From: Kordia antarctica
Lineage (GTDB): Bacteria > Bacteroidota > Bacteroidia > Flavobacteriales > Flavobacteriaceae
NCBI RefSeq assembly: GCF_009901525.1
Contig: NZ_CP019288.1
Location: 4,059,501-4,123,500, forward strand
Reading direction: 5' to 3'
Length of the DNA: 64,000 nt
Shown here: one piece after another, positions 8,877-17,979 of the stretch
Layout of the letters: every line of letters begins with the position of its first letter
How positions within the stretch are numbered: position 1 is the first letter of the stretch
Position numbers and translations under genes: made by a program
The notes under the pieces: generated by a model
Seen by the model: only the letters and a program-made list of their open reading frames with translations
What the model was told of the DNA's origin: nothing
Database searches by the model: none

Positions 8877-10483
8877 TCAAATTTCTTAAAAAACACCAAG
8901 ATCAATTTGGATTACTACTTTTGTGGTTGTTGGTGATTTTTATCATAAATCCAACAGGTGATTTCCCACTGAATGACGATTGGTGTTATGGGAAATCTGT
9001 CAAAACTTTAGTTGAAGATGGTTATTTAAAACTTTACAATTGGGGAGAAATGACCTTGGTCGGACATGTGTATTACGGCTATTTCTTTACCAAAATATTT
9101 GGGTTTTCATTTACCGTTTTGCGTTGGTCAACGTTGGTTATGGGATTTGCCACAATTCTTGGAATTTACGAACTTTGTAAACTCGCTAATATTTCTCGTT
9201 GGATTGCTTTATTCGGAACGGTTTTATGCATGATGAATCCGATATTTCTCTCGTTGTCGTTTTCGTTCATGACGGATATTCCTTTTTATTGCGTAACCAT
9301 TTGGGCATTTTACTTTTTCGCGAAAGCGATCAAAACTGACACTTGGCAACCTATTATTTGGGCAATTTTCTTTTGTTGTTGGGCATTTACAATTCGTCAA
9401 TTAGCGTGGGTTTTCCCGATTGTTTTTCTGCTAACTATTTTATTGACAAAGAAACGAACTGTGAAAAATCTCGCGAAAGCGATCGCTCCAGTATTCTTTT
9501 TAATTGTCTTTTCATTGATCTTTTCCTATTTCATGGAAACGAATGATTTGTTGCAGGAACGATACAATTCTAAGTTTGGTTTATTGATAGAAAACATCAA
9601 AAATGTAGATAAAAACATACTGATTCTCGTGTTTACATATTTCTTTAGATGTATGGCGTACATTGGATTTTTATTAGCGCCAATTCATCTATTTTACATA
9701 AATCGTTACAAATTTAAAGGTTATAAAATTTGGACAATCGTTTGGACAGTTCTCGTTACAGCTATTTTAATTAAAATCGGGCAAATATTGCCAAGTTTAG
9801 ATAATATTTGGATTGATTTCGGCGTTGGTCCAACCACATTAGCCGATCACGCAGGAAACTTTACGACAAGTCCATCGCCACGTGCGCCCGAATTGTTTTG
9901 GCAAATAGTGACAGCAATTGGTGTGTTTTCAAGTGTTGCGTTGATTTTCCATTGTAGAACATTAATTATTTCAGCATTTAAGAAAAAAGAAGTTTCGCCA
10001 ATCGTAGTCTTATCGTTTGTGTTTTATGTTGTGTATTTAACGCCATTTTTAATTGTTGGCGTATACGACAGATATTTATTGCCGTTGTTTCCAATTGCGA
10101 TTGTGTTTTTGGGTGCGAATTCACAAAAAGTTCCACAAAAAATGTATCAATATTTCGCTTTTGGCTTTTTAGGATTACTCACACTTTTTTCAGTTTGTGC
10201 CACACACGATTATTTATCTTGGAATCGCACACGTTGGAATGCACTAAATGAACTTACAGCTTCAGGAATTCCTGAAAATCAGATTCAAGGCGGCGTAGAA
10301 TATGTCACATGGAATTTCTTCTCAGAAGAAAAAGAAAAATGGTGGGAAGATGTAACTCCAGTTTATATGTTAGTTTTTAAACCTGCTAAAGACGATAAAG
10401 TTGTTAAGGAATATGAATATTCACGTTGGTTGCCTGGTGATGGAGTTATGTTTTTGGTTTTTAATGATGGGATTTTGGAGTAG
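8873..10483 (+). CDS. GT-C/GT39-like membrane glycosyltransferase
   Basis: 536 residues with about ten to twelve hydrophobic segments. After the first membrane segment there is an extracytoplasmic loop FPLNDDWCYG with paired acidic residues Asp35-Asp36, the placement of the catalytic acid in GT-C enzymes such as ArnT and protein mannosyltransferases. The C-terminal 100 residues are soluble and probably periplasmic. GT-C enzymes use polyprenyl-phosphate sugars and transfer outside the cytoplasm. It overlaps the SGNH gene by 4 bp, so the pair may glycosylate and deacylate (or acylate) the same exported glycan. The sugar and acceptor cannot be read. Confidence 0.78.
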   Translation: MIKFLKKHQDQFGLLLLWLLVIFIINPTGDFPLNDDWCYGKSVKTLVEDGYLKLYNWGEMTLVGHVYYGYFFTKIFGFSFTVLRWSTLVMGFATILGIYELCKLANISRWIALFGTVLCMMNPIFLSLSFSFMTDIPFYCVTIWAFYFFAKAIKTDTWQPIIWAIFFCCWAFTIRQLAWVFPIVFLLTILLTKKRTVKNLAKAIAPVFFLIVFSLIFSYFMETNDLLQERYNSKFGLLIENIKNVDKNILILVFTYFFRCMAYIGFLLAPIHLFYINRYKFKGYKIWTIVWTVLVTAILIKIGQILPSLDNIWIDFGVGPTTLADHAGNFTTSPSPRAPELFWQIVTAIGVFSSVALIFHCRTLIISAFKKKEVSPIVVLSFVFYVVYLTPFLIVGVYDRYLLPLFPIAIVFLGANSQKVPQKMYQYFAFGFLGLLTLFSVCATHDYLSWNRTRWNALNELTASGIPENQIQGGVEYVTWNFFSEEKEKWWEDVTPVYMLVFKPAKDDKVVKEYEYSRWLPGDGVMFLVFNDGILE

Positions 10484-10553
10484 TGGCTTTAGGACTTTTT
10501 TAATATTAATCCTATCTGCTTATGTACTTTAAAATTGATTTTAATTAATATAG

Positions 10554-10609
10554 ATACTGAACTTAGGGTAATTCTCAAATAAAGAAACCTTTATGTTCCT
10601 GTTCAGTAT
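10554..10609. repeat. 9-bp inverted repeat between glycosyltransferase and DUF1737 genes
   Basis: The arms ATACTGAAC (10554-10562) and GTTCAGTAT (10601-10609) match exactly around a 38-nt loop. It lies between convergent genes. It may be a weak terminator or a repeat remnant; there is no T-tract. Confidence 0.4.
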
Positions 10610-10683
10610 AGTTTCTAGTAATCATATGTAATTGCAGTAATGTTTTAATCATAAAACAAGTTTACTGATAACTTCTCCTCAAA

Positions 10684-10839
10684 TTATTTATACATAGCTT
10701 GGTAATAATTTGTTCCATGAAAATTAATTTTCCCATTCGCTTTAAACGAACCAACAGGTACAAACCCTATATCCATTAATTTGGTTACATTCTTTTCTAA
10801 ATCAGTAAGAGTCGTCGCATTTACTATTCTATATGCCAT
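10684..10839 (-). CDS. Small DUF1737-like protein, 51 aa
   Basis: A 51-codon gene running from ATG at 10837-10839 to TAA at 10684-10686. The protein begins MAYRIVNATTLTDLEKNV and ends NYYQAMYK. The layout (short strand, TxxxLExxV helix, MDIGFVPVGS turn, then YYQAM at the end) fits the DUF1737 family as I know it, which is about 50 residues long and has no known function. The element upstream at 10916-10939 is nearly identical to one before cbpA, which supports this being an expressed gene. Confidence 0.75.
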   Translation of the reverse strand: MAYRIVNATTLTDLEKNVTKLMDIGFVPVGSFKANGKINFHGTNYYQAMYK

Positions 10840-10915
10840 TTGTTTTAAATTTTAATTATTTTCCTTTTTAATGTTTTCCACAATGAATAAAAAATTGGTA
10901 TCATAGGAATCCCTA

Positions 10916-10939
10916 TTATTTCTCATAAAAGTAAAACAA
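10916..10939 (-). promoter_or_regulatory. 24-bp element upstream of DUF1737 gene, shared with cbpA
   Basis: On the plus strand it begins TTATTTCT and continues ATAAAAGTAAAACAA. Copy 2 at 12314-12337 differs at one base of 24. It lies 77 bp before the DUF1737 start. On the minus strand it reads TTGTTTTACTTTTAT, where TACTTTTA resembles a -7 box. A common promoter or binding site is inferred. Confidence 0.6.
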
Positions 10940-11038
10940 GAAAATAATTATATGTTACGGTTTTCCACAATTACATACAATTTCAATAATGAATCATAAT
11001 CCAAACACTTATTTCAAAACAACAACACAGAAATAACT

Positions 11039-11335
11039 TCAATCACTCTCATAAAGCCTCAACCTGTTTTTTAAGGTATTTAATTCATTTCGCAACTCCA
11101 TTTCCTTTTGTAGCAAATTAAACACAATATCAATGCCTTCTAAGTTGACATTTAGCTCGTTGTGAAGTCTTATGATTTTTTCTAAATCACTTATTTGATC
11201 TTGATGAATGCATTGAACTTGCTCCATAATTTCTATGTGAATAAGTCCCATTTTGTTCAAAGCATCTACAAATGAAATTTCAATGTTATAATGTGAACAA
11301 ATGGTTTGTGTCGGTATTAAATGTTGTGCTTTCAT
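11039..11335 (-). CDS. cbpM: CbpM-like chaperone modulator
   Basis: 98 residues, almost wholly helical, with a MerR-like N-terminal half ([26 protein letters not shown]) and a C-terminal coiled coil (about 45-95) ending [10 protein letters not shown]. This matches the CbpM family, which binds the J domain of CbpA and inhibits its co-chaperone and DNA-binding activity. Position supports the name: its start codon overlaps the stop of the cbpA gene by 4 bp. Confidence 0.85.
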   Translation of the reverse strand: MKAQHLIPTQTICSHYNIEISFVDALNKMGLIHIEIMEQVQCIHQDQISDLEKIIRLHNELNVNLEGIDIVFNLLQKEMELRNELNTLKNRLRLYESD

Positions 11336-12225
11336 TTGGCTTTTATTTTTTGAAGTTCTTTGAATAACTCTATTTCTCTTTCACTTAAATCTGTTGGTAT
11401 TTTTATATGATACGTAATAATTAAATCGCCAAATACGCCTTCTTTTTTATACTTAGGAAATCCTTTTCCTTTCAATTTTACTTTCGATTCATTTTTCGTT
11501 TCAGGCTTTATTTTAAGTTTAACCTTTCCGTTAAAAGTAGCTACGGTTAGTTCGCCACCCAAAATAGAAGTGTATAAATCCAGCTCAACATTCTGATATA
11601 AATTATTGCCTTCGCGTTTGAATTCTGTGTGATTTTCGATTATAAATTTGATAAACAAATCGCCATTTGGACCGCCATTAACTCCTAATCCGCCTTTTCC
11701 TTTAATCTTTATCACTTGTCCGTTTTCAACTCCTGCGGGAATTGTAAGCCTTATTTTTTTGTCGTTGACAGTCAAAACTTGTTTTTGAGACGTATAAACA
11801 TCTTTTAAATTCAGGTGTAATTCCGCATTATAATCTTGTCCTTTAAACTTTGTTCTATTGGCTTGACTGTAAGATGATCTTCCGCCTCCAAACATAGATT
11901 CAAAAAAATCTGAATATTCTTCATTCGAAAAATCTTGCGCACTTGATTGCTGTCGAGATTGCCGTTTGTGTTGCTGTTGGGCTTTTTCATATTCTTCGCC
12001 ATGTTTCCAATTTTCTCCGTATTTATCATATTTCTTACGGTTTTCAGCGTGACTTAACACTTCGTTTGCCTCGTTTATTTCTTTAAACTTTAGCTCAGAT
12101 TCCTTATTATCTGGATTCAAATCAGGATGATATTTTCGAGCAAGTTTGCGATAGGCAGTTTTAATTTCCTTTTCAGATGCGGTTTTTGAAATGCCCAGAA
12201 TTTTATAATAATCTATAAATGCCAT
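11332..12225 (-). CDS. cbpA: CbpA-type DnaJ co-chaperone
   Basis: 297 residues. Residues 4-70 form a J domain with the HPD motif at 33-35, which stimulates DnaK ATPase. A Gln/Ser-rich linker and a Gly/Phe segment ([12 protein letters not shown]) follow at about 85-125, then the two C-terminal beta-sandwich domains (about 128-295). The DnaJ zinc-finger repeats (CxxCxGxG) are absent, which separates CbpA from DnaJ. The expected partner cbpM follows with a 4-bp overlap. The shared element at 12314-12337 lies 89 bp upstream. Confidence 0.92.
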   Translation of the reverse strand: MAFIDYYKILGISKTASEKEIKTAYRKLARKYHPDLNPDNKESELKFKEINEANEVLSHAENRKKYDKYGENWKHGEEYEKAQQQHKRQSRQQSSAQDFSNEEYSDFFESMFGGGRSSYSQANRTKFKGQDYNAELHLNLKDVYTSQKQVLTVNDKKIRLTIPAGVENGQVIKIKGKGGLGVNGGPNGDLFIKFIIENHTEFKREGNNLYQNVELDLYTSILGGELTVATFNGKVKLKIKPETKNESKVKLKGKGFPKYKKEGVFGDLIITYHIKIPTDLSEREIELFKELQKIKAK

Positions 12226-12313
12226 TATTTTTATGTTGTTTTAGTTCTTGATTGTCATACACAGAAAATTGAGATAGATAGTTTATATATGAAATTTTAA
12301 TCCCGAACGCTGG

Positions 12314-12337
12314 TTATTTCTTATAAAAGTAAAACAA
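12314..12337 (-). promoter_or_regulatory. 24-bp element upstream of cbpA, shared with DUF1737 gene
   Basis: Second copy of the element at 10916-10939 with a single base change (C to T). Similarity continues weakly for about 35 bp further upstream (GTTTCCGTAATTA here, GTTTTCCACAATTA there). Two genes on one strand with the same element at 77 and 89 bp from their starts suggest co-regulation. Confidence 0.6.
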
Positions 12338-12456
12338 AGATTACACGTATGCAATGAGAGTTTCCGTAATTATTACAAAAAACACACATAAGATTCTGAA
12401 TTGATACTGAATGAAGTTCAGCAGATGATTTAGAATGATAAAGAAAAAAGTAATAA

Positions 12457-13506
12457 TCAAAAAATCACCTTTTCATAAAGTAACTCACCAATAATACGAT
12501 GCGCATTTTCATTAATATGTAAATCTTGATCCCAATATACTTTTTCGGTTGCGTTTTGTAATGCAGGTTTCAAGTCGAAAAATTCAATATTTTCTTTACT
12601 AAGGAAGTCAGCCAATTTTTTTGATAACTCTTGGTTGATATTCATCGTTGCATCATCCAAATTGTGAAGTGTTTGTACTTCTTTTCGAAACGTTGGATTT
12701 ACATCTAATTTGGAAGGCAATAAAGTTACGATCAATCGAATGTTTTCCTGTTTGCATATTTCTTGAATCTTCAATAAATACTGTTGCGCCAATTGCATTG
12801 TGCGTTCTTTTTCTGCTGGAAACGATTCAAAAAACAGCGTTTGTTCCAATCCTTGATTATACGGAATTGCTTTTTGATCGCTTGACTGAAACTTTCTGCG
12901 GAAGCGCATCCAAACACTTTTATAAACATTGGAAACACTCGTGCGATCATCTTCAAAAATAGCCGCTTCTCGGAAATCATTTCCTGTAAACACATTGATT
13001 AAAAATACTTCGGGTTTCAAATCTGTATACTTTTTTAAAAAGCCATGATAATTTCGAAACGTGTAAAAACCACTGCCGCCATTCATACAATTGTACTGAA
13101 ATATACTATCGGAAGCATTCAGTTTTTCTTCCCAAATATTAATAAAAGATTCAGTATTGTGTTTCAAAACTCCATCGGTATGCGAATCGCCAGTAACCAA
13201 AATTCGATATTCGTTCGGTTGCTTTTCCACAATATCAACATCTTCCCGAAACCCTAAATTATTAGTGCGTCTTTCGGTGGAAATTTTCTCTTCTGGCGTT
13301 CCCCAATTATCCAAAAGATGAATATTAGGTTTGTGAATAAAAATTGCGATAGAATCTGGTTGAAAATACACTGCTTGTGCTGGCGCAGTAAAAGTGAAAA
13401 ATGTCTTAATCCGATTGGCTTCTATAAAATACGCAGCAATACTCAAAATCAATAAAAGTCCAAAAAAAACGGCTACATTGATCAAAACAAGACGTATATA
13501 TTTCAT
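12457..13506 (-). CDS. Membrane-anchored SGNH/GDSL hydrolase (4 of 5)
   Basis: 349 residues with a membrane segment at about 8-28. Nucleophile Ser108 sits in VTGDSHTDG, the block II glycine in MNGGSGF, Asn176 in FTGNDF and the Asp328/His330 pair in DLHINENAH. GDSH instead of GDSF and the longer insertion around residues 185-235 set it apart from copies 2 and 3. It is a single gene between the cbpA unit and a divergent oxygenase gene. Confidence 0.84.
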   Translation of the reverse strand: MKYIRLVLINVAVFFGLLLILSIAAYFIEANRIKTFFTFTAPAQAVYFQPDSIAIFIHKPNIHLLDNWGTPEEKISTERRTNNLGFREDVDIVEKQPNEYRILVTGDSHTDGVLKHNTESFINIWEEKLNASDSIFQYNCMNGGSGFYTFRNYHGFLKKYTDLKPEVFLINVFTGNDFREAAIFEDDRTSVSNVYKSVWMRFRRKFQSSDQKAIPYNQGLEQTLFFESFPAEKERTMQLAQQYLLKIQEICKQENIRLIVTLLPSKLDVNPTFRKEVQTLHNLDDATMNINQELSKKLADFLSKENIEFFDLKPALQNATEKVYWDQDLHINENAHRIIGELLYEKVIF

Positions 13507-13663
13507 AAGAATAAGTTTGAAACAAAGGAACTAAAAATATACTAGAAACAAAAAAACTGGTATTTGTAATTTTAATAAGTTAAATCGCGCCAAGCGGACA
13601 AATAAAAAAATGGCAAACATATATTTTTAGTACATTTACGCTCGCATTTTACGAACAAACTAT

Positions 13664-14497
13664 ATGATTTTTGATTATTCAAAGTGGAATACAACCTTAG
13701 CAACGGATACAGAAAAGTATCAAAAAGCTTCGCCGTATTCGCATATTATTTTTGATGATTTTTTAGAAACGGCTGCTGCCGAAAAAGCATTGAACGTATT
13801 TCCGAAAATCAAAGATAAAGGTTGGATTCATTATGTACATGTGAATGAAAAAAAACATGGACTGAATAAACTAGAGTTGATTCCCGAATTTATTCGTGAC
13901 GGAATTATCAAAGAATTAAATTCGCCCGAATTCATTCAATATCTTGAAAACCTTACGGGAATTTCTAATTTATTACCTGATACAACCATTGAAGGCGGCG
14001 GAATTCATCAAAGTGAAAATGGCGGATATTTGAATATTCATGCAGATTTTACCGTACATCCACACAAAAAAACGTGGCGACGTCGCGTAAATGTTTTAGT
14101 GTATCTCAACAAAGATTGGGAAACTTCTTTTGGTGGCGATTTGGAATTGTGGGAAAAAGACATGTCGAAATGTGCTGTAAAAATTGAACCGATTTTCAAC
14201 AGAATCGTCATTTTCAATACAGATGAAGATTCGTATCACGGTTTTCCTGATCCGATGCAATGTCCAGATAATGTGACGCGAAAATCGATTGCATTATATT
14301 ACTTTACGGAAGAAAAATCGGGTTCATTCAAACGAAGAGCTACCAATTATCGTGCGCGTCCAAATGATGGTTTCAAAGCTGTTTTTATTTGGCTTGATAA
14401 AAAAATGATCGCAATCTACACGTGGCTCAAAGGAACTTTAGGAATCAATGACGATTTTGTGAGTAAAGTGTTGAATTTTTTTCAAAAAAAGAAATAA
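13664..14497 (+). CDS. 2OG-Fe(II) oxygenase (prolyl-4-hydroxylase-like)
   Basis: 277 residues. The double-stranded beta-helix iron site is complete: His126 and Asp128 in NIHADF, His192 in SYHGF, and Arg206 (2-oxoglutarate carboxylate) in TRKSIALYYF. A conserved GGDLELW strand lies between. Enzymes of this type hydroxylate proteins, sugars or small molecules with oxygen and 2-oxoglutarate. The last 50 residues are basic with a hydrophobic stretch (FIWLDKKMIAIYTWLKG), possibly membrane-associated. The position among glycan genes suggests a modification role, but proline hydroxylation cannot be excluded. A weak -7 box (TACATTTA, 13630-13637) precedes it. Confidence 0.85.
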   Translation: MIFDYSKWNTTLATDTEKYQKASPYSHIIFDDFLETAAAEKALNVFPKIKDKGWIHYVHVNEKKHGLNKLELIPEFIRDGIIKELNSPEFIQYLENLTGISNLLPDTTIEGGGIHQSENGGYLNIHADFTVHPHKKTWRRRVNVLVYLNKDWETSFGGDLELWEKDMSKCAVKIEPIFNRIVIFNTDEDSYHGFPDPMQCPDNVTRKSIALYYFTEEKSGSFKRRATNYRARPNDGFKAVFIWLDKKMIAIYTWLKGTLGINDDFVSKVLNFFQKKK

Positions 14498-14502
14498 TTT
14501 TT

Positions 14503-14730
14503 TTGATTGAAAGATTAAAGAATTCAAAGATTTAAAAATCGCCTACGAATTCACAAATATTTTCTTTTCGTCATTACGAGGAGTTTGCGACGAAGTAATC
14601 TGTTTATCAATAAAAAGATAGCTTCATTTCATTCGCTATGACGTTTTTAACTTAGTTTTCAACACGTGCCAACAAACAAACTAAAAACTTTAAAACTTTA
14701 AATCTTTAAATTTTTTAATCTTTCAATCAA
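14503..14730. mobile_element. 228-bp element with 34-bp terminal inverted repeats (MITE-like)
   Basis: The left arm 14503-14536 starts TTGATTGAAAGATTAAAG and the right arm 14697-14730 is its reverse complement with two to three mismatches over 34 bp. A family B repeat (14569-14643) is nested inside. It carries no coding sequence and fills the gap between convergent genes (6 bp from the oxygenase stop, 3 bp from the flippase stop). It is either a miniature inverted-repeat element or a long bidirectional terminator; no target-site duplication is evident. Confidence 0.6.
14569..14643. repeat. Dispersed repeat, family B, copy 1
   Basis: Begins CGTCATTACGAGGAG, contains CGACGAAGTAATCTGTTT and ends CGCTATGACG, an imperfect palindrome. 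The second copy is at 23915-23988 in the same orientation. Confidence 0.7.
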
Positions 14731-14733
14731 TAT

Positions 14734-15873
14734 TTACGAAAACCTCCTATATACTTTATAAACCAACAACACAATCCATTGCGTAATGCAAACACTTACT
14801 AAAATACCTAAAATTTCGTAGGTTTCAATCAGGAGGAAAATCAAGCTAATATTTACAAAAAAGCCAAAGAAACTAATGTAAATAATGGTGCGTTCTTTAT
14901 GGTTTTTCATGAGTTCCATAATATTCAATGTGTAGAAATAACAAGGCAACGCAATCAATCCGCCAACTATATAATATTCATACGAAAAACCTAATTTTAC
15001 AAAATATTCCATGATGTACCAAATGGAAAATCCGCCAAAAATAGTCAACGGAATTGAAACTGCATACAATTTATATTTGATCTTTTGTACAACTTCTTCC
15101 GACACACGATACACATGTTTTGTAAACGGAATTGTAATATAAGCCGCCAATGCTTGTAACATTAAAAATGCTGTGATTAGTAATTGGTATTCTGCTAATT
15201 GCGATTTTTCTAAGTAAAAATCTACCACATAAATATCCGTTTTTGAAATCAGCCAACTGCTCAATCCGAGAATGAAAAAAGGCAATCCAGCTTTAAACTC
15301 TTGTATGGAAATCGTTGCAGAAAATCGTTCTTTCCAGAAATTTAGTTGCAAACTTAAGGTTACTAATTTAATAGAAATTGCAATGGTGTAGATTTTTAAA
15401 AACGTTTCTAAATTGAACGTTTCCACGTAAAAAATACTTCCAAAAATGATTGCAAATGCTATAATTTCTGCCAATAATTGCGCACTAAATTTTTGATGAT
15501 ATACAACTAATGTGCTTAATGACGAATATGTAAATGTTAATACTACGAGTAAAATCGCCCAAAAGGCAATTTCAAAAGGAAAAAACAACAATAATAAAAG
15601 TGCAAAAGGTAACAGTAAACTTCTTGACAAAAAGTTGCTAAAAAATGCATGATACATTTTTCCGGGTTCTTGACTGTATTTTCGGAGTAAGTAATCTCTA
15701 TTTCCCCAACCGAACATAAATGTTGCGAAGAAAACCCATAACATGACGTTGATTAAACTCGCCCAATCAGCTTTTCCAAAGATTTTTACACCGAAAACCA
15801 CAATCAGAAAATTAAATGCAGGACTAGCAAATCCGCGAATTGTGTTCATTCCGATAGTGATCAATCTACGCAT
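14734..15873 (-). CDS. Flippase-like oligosaccharide exporter (Wzx/MATE type)
   Basis: 379 residues with about eleven membrane segments and few charged residues, in the style of polysaccharide-biosynthesis flippases. The N-terminal LITIGMNTIRGFASPAFNFLIVVF and the mid segment PFFILGLSSWLISKTDIYVVD (a D in a membrane segment) resemble Wzx-type proteins. These move lipid-linked oligosaccharides to the periplasm. The length is short for Wzx (usually 400-500). It overlaps the GT4 gene upstream by 8 bp. Its presence indicates that the sugar chain made by the neighbouring enzymes is exported as a lipid-linked unit; I see no Wzy-type polymerase. Confidence 0.78.
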   Translation of the reverse strand: MRRLITIGMNTIRGFASPAFNFLIVVFGVKIFGKADWASLINVMLWVFFATFMFGWGNRDYLLRKYSQEPGKMYHAFFSNFLSRSLLLPFALLLLLFFPFEIAFWAILLVVLTFTYSSLSTLVVYHQKFSAQLLAEIIAFAIIFGSIFYVETFNLETFLKIYTIAISIKLVTLSLQLNFWKERFSATISIQEFKAGLPFFILGLSSWLISKTDIYVVDFYLEKSQLAEYQLLITAFLMLQALAAYITIPFTKHVYRVSEEVVQKIKYKLYAVSIPLTIFGGFSIWYIMEYFVKLGFSYEYYIVGGLIALPCYFYTLNIMELMKNHKERTIIYISFFGFFVNISLIFLLIETYEILGILVSVCITQWIVLLVYKVYRRFS

Positions 15874-16921
15874 AATACAAATTTAGATATGCGTTTATAG
15901 ATTGTTTTTCTGAACTCAATTCAATGCGATTTTTAGTTTTTATTTCTGTCGAAAGAAGTGTTTTGCAAGCTTCAATTAACTCGGTTTTACTGTTGCCAAC
16001 GTTCCAGTTTTCTGATGTTTTTGCGAGTCCAACATCATACGAAACAAGTTGCATTCCTGAATATAAACCTTCTAAAAACACAAACCCAAACGATTCGTAA
16101 AAGCTTGTGTGTAATAGTATATTTGCTTGCGCCATTTTTTCTAAAACTTCGGTTCTTGGTAGTTTTCCCAAAAGTGTAATAGTGTTTTGCAAACCTTCTT
16201 TTTCAATTTCAGTTTCAATTTCAGTTTTCAATGTGCCATCGCCAATAATGACAACGTTGAGGTTTTTATATGTTTTCGCTATGGCTGAAATAATTTCGAT
16301 AAAATCTGAATAATTTTTGATTGTATTCAATGAGCCAACTCCTAAAATATCAATTGTATTTTCTTGTAATTTTGGAAATTCAGCAACATCCAAATACCAC
16401 GGAATAATAGTTGAATCTAAATTATAAGTTTTTAATAATTCTGCTTGATGATTCTCAGAAAGCGTCACCATTTTTGCATTTGAATTGATCAAATTTTTCG
16501 CATACGAATTCTCAATCGAAGCATCTTGTCCCATAACAGTTACGACATGATTTATGTTATGTTTTTGTGAAAAACGTTCTCCAATTCGTGAACATTCGCC
16601 AATCCAAAAACTATGAATTGTATCAATATTTTTCTTTTTGTGTAATTTTTCAAGTGTTTTAGATGCTTTTTTCCAAGTCCACAATTTCTTTAACTTTTTG
16701 TTTTGTCCGTTTAGCGGAATGACTTCAATTCCGTGCCAATCGTATTTCTTTTTCGTAAATGGAAACTGAAATGTAAGCAACGTTAATTTCGCTTTTGGCA
16801 ACGCTTTTCGCAATGATTTTAAAAAAACTTGTAATGCAGGAATTGTGGTAGAATCACTTTCAGATTCCGCAAAACCTGGTGTTAAAAATACGATATGTTG
16901 ATTCGTTGTTTTCATCTTCAT
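15866..16921 (-). CDS. Glycosyltransferase family 4-type enzyme
   Basis: 351 residues with GT-B architecture. The acceptor domain is residues 1-180 and the donor domain starts at ILGVGSLNTIKNYSDF (193-208). The EX7E motif is Glu276 to Glu284 in YESFGFVFLE, and DVGLA follows near 296. These retaining enzymes move a sugar from a nucleotide sugar to a lipid-linked acceptor on the cytoplasmic face. The glycine-rich N-terminal loop (TPGFAESESDSTTIPAL) is typical for Bacteroidota members. An 8-bp overlap ties it to the flippase gene. Confidence 0.88.
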   Translation of the reverse strand: MKMKTTNQHIVFLTPGFAESESDSTTIPALQVFLKSLRKALPKAKLTLLTFQFPFTKKKYDWHGIEVIPLNGQNKKLKKLWTWKKASKTLEKLHKKKNIDTIHSFWIGECSRIGERFSQKHNINHVVTVMGQDASIENSYAKNLINSNAKMVTLSENHQAELLKTYNLDSTIIPWYLDVAEFPKLQENTIDILGVGSLNTIKNYSDFIEIISAIAKTYKNLNVVIIGDGTLKTEIETEIEKEGLQNTITLLGKLPRTEVLEKMAQANILLHTSFYESFGFVFLEGLYSGMQLVSYDVGLAKTSENWNVGNSKTELIEACKTLLSTEIKTKNRIELSSEKQSINAYLNLYYA

Positions 16922-16965
16922 TCCCGCCTTTCGACTCCGCTCAAGATAAACTCGTTGGGAATCTA
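16921..16965. repeat. Imperfect palindrome, CCCGC type
   Basis: The arms ATTCCCGC and GTTGGGAAT surround CTTTCGACTCCGCTCAAG. It resembles the short TTCCYGC palindromes at 38366-38383 and 43483-43500. Confidence 0.45.
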
Positions 16966-16991
16966 TCTCTTTGTTTTTAGTTATTCAAAAT

Positions 16992-17107
16992 ACGTCAGTT
17001 CGAGTGTTTTATCGTAATGAAATGGAGATAAAATGTATCGAGAACTGCTTTTTAGTTTCAAAATGTTCTCGATACAATTTTCTATCGAAAATCACTCGAA
17101 CTGAAGT
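16992..17107. repeat. Dispersed palindromic repeat, family A, copy 2
   Basis: Outer arms ACGTCAGTTCGAGTG and CACTCGAACTGAAG; inner arms TGTATCGAGAAC and GTTCTCGATACA. Lies between the FkbM methyltransferase stop and the GT4 gene, within a run of minus-strand genes. Confidence 0.75.
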
Positions 17108-17114
17108 TTCGTTA

Positions 17115-17978
17115 TTATTTTTCCGTTACACGGAGCGGAGCGGAAGTGTTCCACTCCACATTCGTAAACACCAAATCTGTTTCTTTAATCAATTCTGGTT
17201 TGCGCTGTAAATCTTCAAACGAAATCTGTGTGCCGTTGGTTTTATAAATGTATGTATATGCTTTTACATCGTCATACAAATTTGCGATTTCCTTTCGAAT
17301 TTTCTTTTTAAATAATGAAAACCCAAACGTGTTTTCGAGTCGTATCAAAAGCTTATTCAAAAATACAGATGGAATGTTTTTGTGATATAATTGTTCGTTT
17401 AAAAAACTATAATGAAACGATACAAATAAGGTTGGATATTTTAACTTTTCTAGCGCTTTTCCAATAGTTGGTAAAATTTTAAATTCGGCACCTTCAACGT
17501 CCATTTTAATGAAATCTACTTGTTTAATTTGCTCCTTTTCTAAAAAATCAAACAAAGAAATCGTTTCTAATTCCAACGAGTTTTCGGTGTCGCGTTTTCG
17601 TTCTAAAATACTACTTGAAGAAGCTCCATAAGCTTCACGTGCAGACAAACGAACAGTTTTTTTCGTATTTGAAATAGCGGTTTTGTACGTTTTTATTTTT
17701 TCGGCTATAGCCGGATTTAAAGAAATATTCGTTTCCAATTCACTAAAACACACAGGATCAGGATCGAGCGCATGCACTTCTTTGGCAGTTTTTGCAGCAT
17801 ACAAAGTTAAAACGCCACTCCAAGAGCCAATATCTAAAACGGTAGATTTTTCATTGATGAATTTGTCAAAAATTGCAAACGTATTTGGTTCCCAATCGCC
17901 AGAATTAATGTGCTTCCAATGCAATTTATTTTGACCAGGATCTATCTGAAATGTGTGATTTTTGAGTTGAATTTTCAT
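17115..17978 (-). CDS. FkbM family methyltransferase
   Basis: 287 residues. SAM motif I is VLDIGSWSG (about 47-55), followed by EVHALDPDP for ribose binding, and the FkbM signature DFIKMDVEGAEFKIL is near 165. FkbM-type enzymes O-methylate sugars and polyketides and are common in polysaccharide loci, which fits a role in capping or decorating the glycan. The C-terminus ends TNVEWNTSAPLRVTEK and overlaps the edge of a family A repeat. The gene starts 1 bp from the stop of the GNAT gene, so they are coupled. Confidence 0.88.
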   Translation of the reverse strand: MKIQLKNHTFQIDPGQNKLHWKHINSGDWEPNTFAIFDKFINEKSTVLDIGSWSGVLTLYAAKTAKEVHALDPDPVCFSELETNISLNPAIAEKIKTYKTAISNTKKTVRLSAREAYGASSSSILERKRDTENSLELETISLFDFLEKEQIKQVDFIKMDVEGAEFKILPTIGKALEKLKYPTLFVSFHYSFLNEQLYHKNIPSVFLNKLLIRLENTFGFSLFKKKIRKEIANLYDDVKAYTYIYKTNGTQISFEDLQRKPELIKETDLVFTNVEWNTSAPLRVTEK

Positions 17979-17979
17979 G

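Noticed and set aside
10554-10609. 9-bp inverted repeat considered as the terminator of the glycosyltransferase gene
   Set aside because: Loop of 38 nt and no T-tract, so it is listed only as a repeat.
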